Positions 55,301 to 63,004 of a stretch of 64,000 nucleotides of DNA are shown one piece after another. Source of the stretch: Crossaster papposus (lineage: Eukaryota > Echinodermata > Asteroidea > Velatida > Solasteridae); NCBI GenBank assembly GCA_037893245.1, contig JBAIAA010000415.1, positions 310,001 through 374,000 of the forward strand. The letters are read 5' to 3'. The notes under the pieces are model-generated. The model had not been told where the DNA came from. It saw only the letters and a program-made list of their open reading frames with translations, and searched no databases. The position numbers and the translations under genes are program-made. How positions within the stretch are numbered: the stretch's first letter is position 1; the number at the start of each line of letters is the position of its first letter.

Positions 55301-56539
55301 TAAATTTGTGTGCTTAGCAGCTCTGTGAAATTGGCGCTAAAAAGGAATGACCCAATTACATGTAGGGCTGTGCACCAGAACCGGTTATCGGAGTCTCCCA
55401 GCGTTGATGTCAGAAACCGATTCCAGATTATGGAATCGAGTACCTGTAACTAACTTTACAAACTTCTCAAACGAAATGTTTCGAAACCATGTAAAAAACA
55501 ATATAATCACGTTTATGTCTCGCGTGAAAGTTGCAGTTTACACCTTAAAGCTATAAAGCTCACTGTACACACTTGTATCTTGCTGTATTGACACGCCAAT
55601 GTGGTAGGACGGACCTTTGCTAAACAGCAACTAGTGAGAATGAGATTTTTGGGGCTTGGGTTTCTTTAACCAGTTTGTGCCAAGTTCAAGTTCGGAAATG
55701 CGTGGGTGTGCTTCCCGGCACTATCAGCCTGAACCCGCTTCTGATCGAGTTTCGTTAAAAATAATCCCGCCCCTCGGCTTGGCGATTTTAAAATAATCCC
55801 GGCGCGAACTGATTAACAGGATTATTTTTAACGATACTCGATCCGAAGCAGGTTCAGGCCGCCAGTACCGGAAAGCACACTCACGCATTTCCGGCCTTGC
55901 TCGCTGCCAACAGACATTTCCGGCCTTGCTCGTGGCGTGTTTATGCGTCATCCGTTTTGAATCTGAGGAAAAATTTGCGTTTATATTCGTCATCCGGCGC
56001 AAACTGGTTAATGAGTAGCTGGGTAACCCATGATGTTTTAAATTGGGTACCCGGTTCCCAAACTACCTGTGAATGCACACACAAGTCAGAAATGAGAAAC
56101 TGATTGGCTCAGCATATTGTTTTATTTTATTGGATTGAGGCAGGATGTATACTCGAAGAGTTAATTTGTCAACTGGATATTTTTTGGGTTACTGTTCATA
56201 GGTGATATAATCAAACACGATGACATCAAGGTTGTGCGTAATGAGGGCATGCCCACCTACCGATCGCCCTTTGACAAGGGCCGACTTATCATCCACTTCA
56301 CGGTCAACTTTCCCGAGACGGGTCAGATAACTGCCGAATCCATCCCCAAACTCGAGGCTATCCTGCCGGACCGGCCCGAGGTCATGTTAGGAGACGACGT
56401 GATGGAGGTCAACCTGACCGACTATGTCCCGCCAAATCACCACGGCCACGGTCACTATGGCAACGCCTACGACCAAGACGAGGACGAGTTCCGCGGCGGT
56501 CGAGGCGGCGGAGGTGGTGTGCAATGCCAAACCCAATGA
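46234..56539 (+). CDS. DNAJA: DnaJ homolog subfamily A (type I HSP40), whole gene span
   Basis: Six coding exons join to 1206 nt, 401 residues plus stop. Vertebrate DNAJA1/DNAJA4 are about 397 aa, so this is full length. The protein stimulates Hsp70 ATPase activity through the HPD loop and delivers unfolded clients. Domain order is J domain (about 1-70), Gly-rich linker, substrate-binding domain with four-motif zinc region (about 133-205), C-terminal domains, and CQTQ at the end, a CaaX-type farnesylation site as in DNAJA1/2. All introns obey GT-AG and phases match at every junction. The start sits in GCCATGG. Introns carry transposon families A, B, E and SINE copies, but the coding frame is undamaged, so the gene is probably live. 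DNAJA1 versus DNAJA4 orthology is not resolved. Confidence 0.95.
46366..46983 (+). other. DnaJ intron 1 with family P fragment
   Basis: 46600-46850 aligns with the left half of family P (TATTTGTCGGTTGTACATTT, then GAAAACAATATTCTAAGATT), giving an uninterrupted view of the site hit by the hAT-like element in copy 1. No other feature seen. Confidence 0.55.
46984..47260 (+). CDS. DNAJA: DnaJ exon 2 (J-domain end, Gly linker)
   Basis: Acceptor TTCTTTATTTAG. Encodes [17 protein letters not shown], the Gly-rich [18 protein letters not shown] and the start of the substrate domain, ending with the first zinc motif CDKCEG. Enters phase 0, leaves phase 1. Confidence 0.95.
47386..47468 (-). mobile_element. 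tRNA-derived SINE head in DnaJ intron 2
   Basis: The - strand reads TGTAGCTCAGTGGTCTAG (A box) and later CATGGGTTCGAGTGCC (B box). The arms do not close into a full cloverleaf (acceptor CAGCTTC has no clean partner), so it is a SINE-like tRNA derivative rather than an active tRNA gene. Confidence 0.55.
47469..48191 (+). other. Rest of DnaJ intron 2, nothing recognised
   Basis: AT-rich intronic DNA. CTCGAATTAATTGAAACTAG at 47974 also occurs at 44814, next to fold-back 1, so a short dispersed repeat is present. Confidence 0.45.
48192..48419 (+). CDS. DNAJA: DnaJ exon 3 (zinc-finger region)
   Basis: Carries zinc motifs two to four: [16 protein letters not shown] and [10 protein letters not shown]-rich tract ends in TTCAAG at the acceptor. 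Enters and leaves in phase 1. Confidence 0.95.
48850..49015. repeat. Small inverted repeat with TTAGGG-like ends
   Basis: CCTTAACCCTAACCCTCCAG on the left and CTGGCAGGGTTAGGGTTAAG on the right, with an inner pair AACCCTGCCAGATGC / GGATCTGGCAGGGTT. The telomere-like TTAGGGTTA strings are part of the palindrome and too few to imply telomeric origin. Confidence 0.55.
49319..49779. mobile_element. Family E TIR element, copy 2, in DnaJ intron 3
   Basis: TGTGACCCGCTCTGCAATGA and, at the right, TTTTTGCAGAGTGGGTCACA; interior matches 1819-2273 with a small insertion near 49458 (ATCGTCTCCGACGACC). Confidence 0.75.
49878..50265 (+). mobile_element. Family A TTAA element in DnaJ intron 3
   Basis: Complete copy with TTAA at 49878-49881 and 50262-50265. 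It carries ATGGATGCC and the hairpin CTCGCC-GGAC-GGCGAG (50078-50093), a base-pair change relative to ATCGCC...GGCGAT in other copies. Confidence 0.85.
50775..50968. mobile_element. Small MITE in DnaJ intron 3
   Basis: A 194-bp unit with 31-bp near-perfect inverted ends: GCTCGGTTCAGACAGGCGTT on the left, AATGCCTGTCTGAACCGAGC on the right, with CACAGTCGCG continuing inward. GC-rich against its surroundings. Confidence 0.75.
51181..51284 (+). CDS. DNAJA: DnaJ exon 4 (C-terminal domain I)
   Basis: Encodes [18 protein letters not shown] and [12 protein letters not shown]. Acceptor TTTAATATCAG, donor CACAAG before GTGCCT. Enters phase 1, leaves phase 0. A family B copy begins 23 bp into the following intron. 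Confidence 0.95.
51307..51547 (+). mobile_element. Family B TTAA element in DnaJ intron 4 (first)
   Basis: Complete copy: TTAACCAGTTCGCGCC to GGCGCGAACTGGTTAA. Opposite orientation to the second copy 565 bp downstream. Confidence 0.85.
52112..52353 (-). mobile_element. Family B TTAA element in DnaJ intron 4 (second)
   Basis: Complete copy, TTAACCAGTTCGTGCCGG to GGCGCGAACTGGTTAA, inverted relative to the copy at 51307. The pair could form an intramolecular hairpin in the pre-mRNA. Confidence 0.85.
52437..52563 (+). CDS. DNAJA: DnaJ exon 5 (C-terminal domain)
   Basis: Acceptor GTTTTGTTCTAG. Encodes [20 protein letters not shown] and the conserved CGF segment. Donor GAAG before GTAAGC. Enters phase 0, leaves phase 1. 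Confidence 0.95.
52564..54530 (+). other. DnaJ intron 5, first part, no feature recognised
   Basis: AT-rich with A-runs near 53060-53100 and 53330. A 78-codon frame at 53647-53883 has no supporting evidence. Confidence 0.4.
54531..54990 (-). mobile_element. Two tandem tRNA-derived SINE-like copies
   Basis: 54836-54907 reads on the - strand GGCAAGATAGCACAGTTGGT (A-box region) and GTCGCAGGTTCGAGTCCCAC (B box), with GGCAA pairing to TTGCC at the ends. The anticodon arm is poor and lacks T33. About 275 bp earlier (54560-54610) a related copy lacks the middle of the tRNA head, as if removed between short TGC repeats. Both continue with CCTATGTTGGNGG and TTGTCAGTATCTTTGTT. Confidence 0.6.
55283..55335. 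repeat. Solo end of family C
   Basis: GTGTGCTTAGCAGCTCTGTG then AAATTGGCG matches the right end of 25243-25405. The left end is missing. Confidence 0.55.
55667..55816 (-). mobile_element. Family B TTAA element, internally deleted
   Basis: TTAACCAGTTTGTGCCAAGT at the left, CCCGGCGCGAACTGATTAA at the right. About 90 bp is missing near the left end. It abuts the next copy at a TTAA. Confidence 0.75.
55817..56011 (+). mobile_element. Family B TTAA element, end-truncated, abutting the previous copy
   Basis: CAGGATTATTTTTAACGATA at the left (about 40 bp of the end missing), CCGGCGCAAACTGGTTAA at the right. Inverted relative to 55667-55816, forming a head-to-head pair 190 bp before DnaJ exon 6. 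Confidence 0.75.
56202..56539 (+). CDS. DNAJA: DnaJ exon 6 (C-terminal domain II, dimerisation, CaaX)
   Basis: Acceptor ACTGTTCATAG. Encodes [17 protein letters not shown], a DNAJA signature, then an acidic/Gly-rich tail and the terminal CQTQ. Stop TGA at 56537-56539. Confidence 0.95.
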
Positions 56540-57021
56540 GTTTGCGCAAACGACTGGTTTCATAATTCCACACTACTCGGATATAAATTCTGTACCATTT
56601 GCATAGTAAATTATATATTTAAATGGCTTGAGCGTGTACTGGGCATGTACATGTACCTTCCTAAATGTTACTCTACAGATGGGGTTGCATCATCCACTTA
56701 GATATTTCATTTTCAGAAAGTTGAAGGCCAGGCATTGCACTTGCAGTAGCGTTTAATATGAAATGGAACTAAATTTGTATTATCTTGTATAAATGTAAAC
56801 ACGTTTTAACGTTTTGGGCGTTTTATATTTATTTCGTCAGGATTCAAGGCCAAGTAAAAACAGAAATGTTAAGCCCCTGCCTGCATTTTTTAATTACTTG
56901 TTTAATGTGCATAGTGCATGTGTGTGTAGCATTAAAAGGTAACAGTCCCATTTCAGTGTTTGCAAAAGTAACAAGTAAAAGTTTAAATTTAAAAGGACAA
57001 TAGAGACTGATATTAAGACAG
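56540..57021 (+). other. DnaJ 3' UTR region
   Basis: Sequence after the stop, AT-rich. No AATAAA in the first 480 bp; the first convincing AATAAA in the + direction is at about 58553, beyond the minisatellite and the CRE array, so the true 3' end is unknown. Confidence 0.4.
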
Positions 57022-57252
57022 ATGCTCGGAGACCGGCGCACGATGCTCGGAGACCGGCGCACGATGCTCGGAGACCGGCGCACGATGCTCGGAGACGGGC
57101 GCACGATGCTCGGAGACGGGCGCACGATGCTCGGAGACGGGCGCACGATGCTCGTAGACGGGCGCACGATGCTCGGAGACGGGCGCACGATGCTCGGAGA
57201 CGGGTGCACGATGCTCGGAGACGGGCGCACGATGCTCGGAGACGGGCGCACG
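57022..57252 (+). repeat. 21-bp minisatellite, 11 copies
   Basis: Perfect register of ATGCTCGGAGACCGGCGCAC plus G. The first three units read ACCGG, the remaining ones ACGGG. Single variants: CTCGTAGAC in unit 7 and GGGTGCAC in unit 9. All frames stay open because the period is a multiple of three. This is a repeat by-product rather than evidence of a protein. Confidence 0.95.
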
Positions 57253-57356
57253 ATGTTAATTATGAGCACTTTTACCCCAAATGACTTATAACCAGGACTA
57301 CTTCATCTGGATGCAAGCTTCGTTATTTCACCGGCTTGTTAGCTGTTTTGGCAATT

Positions 57357-58375
57357 CAGCCGAAACAGCTATTGTTTTTGTTAAAGTTTTTTTTTTTTTT
57401 TTTTTTTCCTTCTGTTTCAGACTATTCTCCATAGGATTTGTACACGGTTTTTTTCAGCCAGTACACTTTGACACTCTGGTAAATCCGATCGACTTGAGAC
57501 TTGGCATACACTTAGACCACCACCCACAGATGATCCTAGAAGAAATTTGTCACGATTACGTCATTCGTGGTCACGTGACGTCACGTTAAAGGTGCAATTT
57601 TTTCCCATAGGATTTGTACACGTTTTTCTTCAGAATATTGAATTTGACACTTTTGTAAACCCAATCGACTTGAGACTTAGCACAGACCTTGACCACCATC
57701 CTTAGGAGGGCCAAGAAAAAAATAATCAAGATGACGTCATCGTGGGTCATGTGACGTCACATTAAAGGTGTAGTTTTTAAGACCCTCTAACTCTGAAAGT
57801 ACAAGTCCGGTTGGGGTCAAACTTGGTTTGCAAGTATTCGAGGATGTGTTAAAGACGAAAATTAAGATGACGTAATTATGACATCATCGGGTGTCATGTG
57901 ACGTCACATTAAAGGTTCAGTTTTATCCATAGGTTTTGTACACGTTTTTCTTCAAAATATTGAATTTGACACTTCTGTAAATCCGATCAACTTCCGACTT
58001 AGCACACACCTCGACCACCATACCCAGGAGGGCCAAGGGGAAAATCGTCAGGATGACGTCATCGTGGGTCATGTGACATCACATTAAAGGGGCAGATTTT
58101 AGGACCCTCTATCTCTAGAAGTACATGTCTGATTGGGGCCAAACTTGGTATGCAAGTATTCCAGAATGTGTTATAGACAAAAATTAAGATGACATCATGA
58201 TGACATCATCGGGTGTCATGTGACGTCACTTTAAAGGTGCAGTTTTTCCCATAGGATTTGTACACGTATTTTTCAACTTATATATCTTTGGAAAATTGGC
58301 AAATCCAATCGATTTCAGACTTGGCACACACATAATGAAAGTCATCTTAGACAGCCGAAACAGCTCTGTGTTTGT
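57357..58375 (+). repeat. Tandem array of two alternating units with CRE octamers
   Basis: Unit 1 starts CATAGGATTTGTACACG (57428, 57605, 57925, 58249); unit 2 starts ACCCTCTAACTCTGAAAGTA (57780, 58103). The array is flanked by CAGCCGAAACAGCT at both ends (57357 and 58352). Perfect TGACGTCA octamers occur at 57576, 57732, 57752, 57899, 58054 and 58221. Most units finish TCACATTAAAGGTGCAG. Confidence 0.8.
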
Positions 58376-58654
58376 CCACAAACACATGTCTAGTTATTGT
58401 TATGGCTGTTTTTGATTTAGCTTGGCTACGACTGATAGTAACACCTCTTATTAGGAGTACATTTTGAAAGTCTGTTTTTTTTTACACCATACTTTCAATA
58501 ATGCAAATACGGTAGGTACCTGTTTTTTTAAACATTTGGTGGAGTTTTTAAACAATAAATTGGCACTTGATGTACATTAACGAATTTGTTTAGTTTTATG
58601 AACATATATAATACCCAGTGGACAAAGTTCTTCACTTTTTTTGCAAGTTTTTTT

Positions 58655-58896
58655 TTAACCAGTTCGCGCCCGGATTATTTTAACAACGCCGAGCCGACGG
58701 GCAGGATTATTTTTAACGAAACTCGATCCGAAGCGTGTTCAGGCTGATAGTGCCGGGAAGCACACCCACGCATTTCCGGCCTTGCGCGCTGCTGACATAC
58801 ATTTCCGAACTTGAACTTGGCGTGTTTATGCGTCATCCGTTTTGAATCTGGGGAAATATTTGCGTTTATATACGTCATCCGGCGCGAACTGGTTAA
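58655..58896 (+). mobile_element. Family B TTAA element sharing a TTAA with family A
   Basis: Complete copy, TTAACCAGTTCGCGCCCGG to CCGGCGCGAACTGGTTAA. Its right TTAA (58893-58896) is also the left TTAA of the following family A copy. Confidence 0.85.
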
Positions 58897-59198
58897 AGGT
58901 AGTATACACCGTTGGCAATTGCTTGAATTATCATGAATGAGTGGCTTTTGGGGCTGGTATTTTATAGTAAATATCATTTAACTGACCTTTCCGAAGTTTT
59001 ACATTCATGGATGCCGAGAAGAGCACGGCATTTCTTTTCAACCGGCGTCGGGCGGTTATTCTTGTGTTTTTTTTAATTCTTTTTTTCCCGAAATAATTAC
59101 AGGATATTGCTGGATGCCTAGAATCATTATTTACTTTCCAATAAGTAAGATATTTCTTAATATTTTCGATATCTGCAAATGGTGTATCCTATCTTTAA
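58893..59198 (+). mobile_element. Family A TTAA element (59 kb copy)
   Basis: TTAAAGGTAGTATACACC to GGTGTATCCTATCTTTAA, ATGGATGCC at 59009. The hairpin region and the TTCGCGATCG segment are deleted. Confidence 0.85.
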
Positions 59199-59971
59199 CA
59201 ACAGCTTATGTTAATATGATCCCTCCCTCCGTTATATTTTGATAAGCTTTTATTGTGTGAAAAAAATGTAATGTAATGTTGAATTTTGGGGAATTGTGAT
59301 ATGTTTGCTTGTTTTTGTTTTTCTTTGTAAACATGTTTATAATCTAGGCATGTGTATGAAATAAATGTGTCTGGTACAGTAACATTCAAGACTACAGTTG
59401 ATTTTATTAACCTTTGACTTCTGATAAATTACCATTAGTATTTTGTTGTTGTACAGGGGAATGTTTTGTAAATGTGGGTCGGTAAAGATGTTAATTTAAT
59501 CCGAATATTCACCTTCTATAGGGGGTAATCTAGGTAATAGTAGGCCAGAAATCATCGTGTTCAAATCATTAGTGATTTTTAGTGGCAATTTTTGTTTCTT
59601 CTACACAACCCTTTAATGCGATGCAGATTATAAATGTTCAGTTGTTACCAGCAGAAAACAATTGATAGGCGCATTATGGCTCCGTTTGACACGGCTAATG
59701 AGCCGAGAAAATAGAAGAATTGATTTAGGCCTATCACATGCCCTGCAGCCGATTAGTTGTGGGTTGTTGTAAGATGTTACGGTAACAATATATGTCAAAA
59801 TACTTGGGAGGTAAAGTCGCTACTAAATTTGTTGTGGAGTTTTTTTTAATTACAACGCGATATTAATAAGATTTGTAGTACATATATGCATGCCCGTGAA
59901 CTTTATCGAACAAGACAAAACCGATTGCATGTACCAAAACTCACGCTCGTGTTAAATTTGCGAGAGAAAAC
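59199..59971. other. No gene seen
   Basis: AT-rich sequence with AATAAA at 59359. Nothing else supported. Confidence 0.4.
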
Positions 59972-60103
59972 AAATGTATCCTAATTACCCGGAAGATCAG
60001 TACGGAGTGGAAAACTGTCAGTGTGACTATCCTACCGAACCCGTGTCGAAAGAAGAAAAATGTTGAAAACTATAATACATACGAAGACAAAAATGAAGCC
60101 TAA

Positions 60104-60518
60104 ATGTGACCCACCACCCCAAAACCAGGCTAAAGTCGAAACTGTTCATATGAGAGATTTTTATACCATTGGATTGCTAGCGTTTTAAGCTTTAAAATGA
60201 TACATCACATGCACCAGTACCGCTATGGAATGAAAAGTAACGACGCTTCAAAAAGTGACATTTTGTTGCCGTTTGCGGCAACAAGTTTGCTCAATTTGAG
60301 TAATAGCAACGACAACAAAAATCAGGAGAAGGCCGATGTTATCACTTTCGGGGATTTTGTAAAAGGTTTAAACATGAACAGCCTATAAATTAGAGTTTTA
60401 ACTAACGATTTATGAAAAAAAAAAAAATCGACCGGCAACACATTTTTGTGTGTACAATGCCATATCTCGAAATGGCTTTTGCCGACTTCCGCCTGGTTTT
60501 GGCCTGGTGGGTCACAAA
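60104..60518. mobile_element. Family F TIR element
   Basis: ATGTGACCCACCACCCCAAA with ACCAGG on the left and CCTGG with TTTTGGCCTGGTGGGTCACA on the right are inverted. The ends start TGTGACC like families D and E. It sits inside the decayed virus-like element. Confidence 0.7.
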
Positions 60519-61082
60519 TGTCTCGAGTGTAATAAAACGATTACTAAATCTAGTAAGGTTATAATTAAATGCAAGTGTACCCACCCCAAAATGCCCCCAA
60601 AAGACGAAGGAAGGAATAATTATATGGACATCAATACAAAACAACTTAACGAGAAAAAAATGAGTAACGAGTAAAAGAAACCCCTACCTTACTACCCCCG
60701 CTACCACTAGGCCTACCAATAAACTTTGTTATAATAAATGGCAGAAGGTAGAATACCGAAAAATTAAGGGATTTACCGAGAAAACAATGCCTCAAGTGCA
60801 AGAGAAAGATAAATATATGTAGGAAAGTAAGAGATGACTGCCACCTCACGGGTAGGTATAGTAGACCTGCTCACGCGTATTGCAATCTAAAACTACGAAT
60901 TTAACCAGGTCAAACTCTGATAACCGTTATCTTACACAATTTACACAATTACGACCGCGCATTTAATAATGAAAGGTATTTCCTCTTCTATCTAGAAAAC
61001 AATTAGTTAAGGAAGGCCTTCTTGAACCCAAACTATATAAAGTACGATGCATCCCTAAAATTTCAGGAAAAGTAGTTTTTAT

Positions 61083-61494
61083 TTGTTGATATATCAACTG
61101 CGATTTATAGACTACTTTAATGTTATGGCGTCGTCTCTAGACAATCTAGTTAAAGCTTGTCCAAATCAGTCGTTTACTCTACTGAGAAAACGTAAAAAAC
61201 ACGCTCATCTAGTTCTATACTCGAGCGCTTTAGGCGCGAGTCTGCCGATGATCAAACCCCTGGGTGTAAGTCTACGAGTAGACTCGGAGGAAGCTCTCAC
61301 CACGGATCACGAAGACGACCCTGTTATATATAGCTCGATAGCTAGTTTACTTTGTGAAGTACTTTGTGAAGCAAGGCAATTAAACCACTATTGCTTCGTC
61401 CTTCGGATGGGACGTAAAGTTGTATGTCCCGTGTGTTGTGTAATGTATAATGTGTGTATATATCTTTCCCATTATAACATTATAACATTGTATA
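61083..61494 (+). pseudogene. Protein-primed DNA polymerase B-like fragment
   Basis: The frame begins with a stretch containing LRFIDYFNVMASSLDNLVKA, which resembles the conserved exonuclease/palm-proximal segment of family-B polymerases from Polintons, adintoviruses and related elements. After about 20 more residues the similarity stops and the frame runs into unrelated sequence, so the gene is broken by frameshift or deletion. No catalytic palm motif is left. Non-functional. Confidence 0.45.
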
Positions 61495-61670
61495 ATGCAC
61501 GTAAAAGAACCCAGAACACTTATCGCTAAGAGAAGGGGTTTGCCACGGTGTTCCTGGCTGACACAGCCTCTGTCTATGGGTTTCTTCTGGCTTACGAGCT
61601 ACAGTGCCTTGAGCACTTTTGAAGGATCCTTGGTTTCATTACCAGAAAATAATAATAATAATAATAAGTT
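61495..61670 (+). mobile_element. SINE-like repeat with (AAT)n tail
   Basis: It starts CACGTAAAAGAACCCAGAAC and ends GCCTTGAGCACTTTTGAAGG then ATCC...AATAATAATAATAATAATAA (61643-61665). The A/T trinucleotide tail and compact body suggest a SINE or SINE-like 3' fragment inserted into the polymerase remnant. Confidence 0.5.
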
Positions 61671-62169
61671 TACTATAACTACGGTATGTTGCTGTCTCCT
61701 TTAGTTTTGTTGTATATCATCCGAACACCTAATCGTCAACCAACAATAATTATCTTGATAATACAATAAAAGACGATGACAAGTCCTCAGCGAGAGATGC
61801 AACTATAGAGAGTCAGCCGACTGACTCTAAAAAACCTCGAAACCAACGGTGATGACAATAAATTAAAAAAACACTCGAGTAAAACAGGGTAAGTTACTGG
61901 AGAAACACAACAAAAAGGGAAAAGAGCAAATCCGCTTTTTATGTGGTAGTTCGGGTAATAGTGTTTATAGTCGAGGGACTCTATACGCATGGAGTCAAAG
62001 GGTAAAAGAAGTAAAAGAAACCCCTACCTTACTACCCTCACCCCCACCAATAAACTTTAGTTTGTTTTAATAAATGGCAGGTGGAATACCGTTTTGAACC
62101 AGTCGACGACTATACGAGCAAGAGCAAGAAGACAACCTAGAACTCATTTGACGAACAACCACCTCTATC

Positions 62170-62367
62170 GTGGTTGGTCAATCGTCAACGAGCGATCTCA
62201 ACAAAGAACTGATCAATTCCGAAGTTTACGATTTGTATGCTGACTTATTGAAAGATACGGGTTTAAAACCATTAATAATTAAAAATAATGATTTGTATGT
62301 TAGAGAAGGTAGGAAAGAATATCAACTATCTTTTACAAAAGGTGGCAAAGAAAATATTATAAACTAA
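62170..62367 (+). pseudogene. Small frame of the decayed virus-like element
   Basis: 65 codons, Lys/Asp/Leu-rich (VYDLYADLLKDTGLKPLII), with better codon-like character than its surroundings. No start context or domain recognised. Probably a fragment of a longer ORF continuing in other frames to about 62520. Confidence 0.25.
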
Positions 62368-62599
62368 ATACCTTAAAAACTATTACGAATATGACCCCAA
62401 CAAGAAAGCGGCGAGCCTCCTGACGAAAAAACAAGAGCAACGACTCAAAAAAATTCAACCAGAAGGTGTATCCCTATGCAAGATCTTCCAAAAGCGACCG
62501 ATAAGCGAAATTCTCGAAACAATTTAACAATAACAATAACAAGAAACCAGTTTTACTTACAGAGAGCATTTAGGTTTAGACAAGGCTCTTTAAACTACG

Positions 62600-62960
62600 A
62601 GAGGTAACCTTGAACTAAATTTAGCGCGCCTCAGACGACTTGACGATGAAAAAGCCGAAACCAGAGCGCAACTCGCCAAGTCAGTGGGCGACGGTTCGAC
62701 AGCAGAAATAAGAGATAGATAAGAATATCTGCAATTGGAAAGAGCTAGATCGGCTTGATTAGAAGCCGCGTCCACCAACGATAGAAAACTTCGAAGTCAG
62801 ATTAGTCAAATTAAAAGAACGATCGCGTGGGTTTAAGATAGCTACACGACAAGGTTTGACCATTGTGAGTATTTTGGGCAGTGTTTAGTTTAGCCATCGG
62901 TATGATAGTCGCCAGAGTAAAAGCTGTCGGTGCACTTTCCACATCAACACCCACCCAACC
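62600..62960 (+). pseudogene. Coiled-coil-like fragment followed by a hydrophobic segment
   Basis: LNLARLRRLDDEKAETRAQL then AKSVGDGSTAEIRDR leads to in-frame stops, with LRSQISQIKRT after them. A hydrophobic run (LAIGMIVARVKAVGAL) follows in another frame at about 62890. The layout suggests a structural protein with a C-terminal membrane or hydrophobic anchor, broken by stops and frameshifts. Confidence 0.25.
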
Positions 62961-63004
62961 CCATCAAACCACGCATAGTATCCCTAACTTAAGGTTCATC
63001 TGTG

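Larger units (their letters stand above)
59972..62860 (+). mobile_element. Decayed virus-like element, Polinton/adintovirus type (tentative)
   Basis: A run of short, broken, mostly + strand frames with a distinct style: a 30-codon frame at 59972, a Cys-rich frame (CLECNKT, KCKCTHP) at 60522-60674, a polymerase-like fragment at 61083, a Lys/Asp-rich frame at 62170, and a coiled-coil-like tract at 62600-62830. A direct repeat of about 85 bp (60671-60760 and 62011-62092, GTAAAAGAAACCCCTACCTT) lies inside. Two later insertions are present (60104-60518 and 61495-61670). Assignment rests mainly on the polymerase fragment. Confidence 0.35.

Noticed and set aside
57022-57291. Two long open frames through the minisatellite (MLGDGRT-type and Pro/Ser-Ile-type peptides)
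   Set aside because: The 21-bp period keeps every frame open automatically. No start context, no splice link and no domain; it is repeat DNA.
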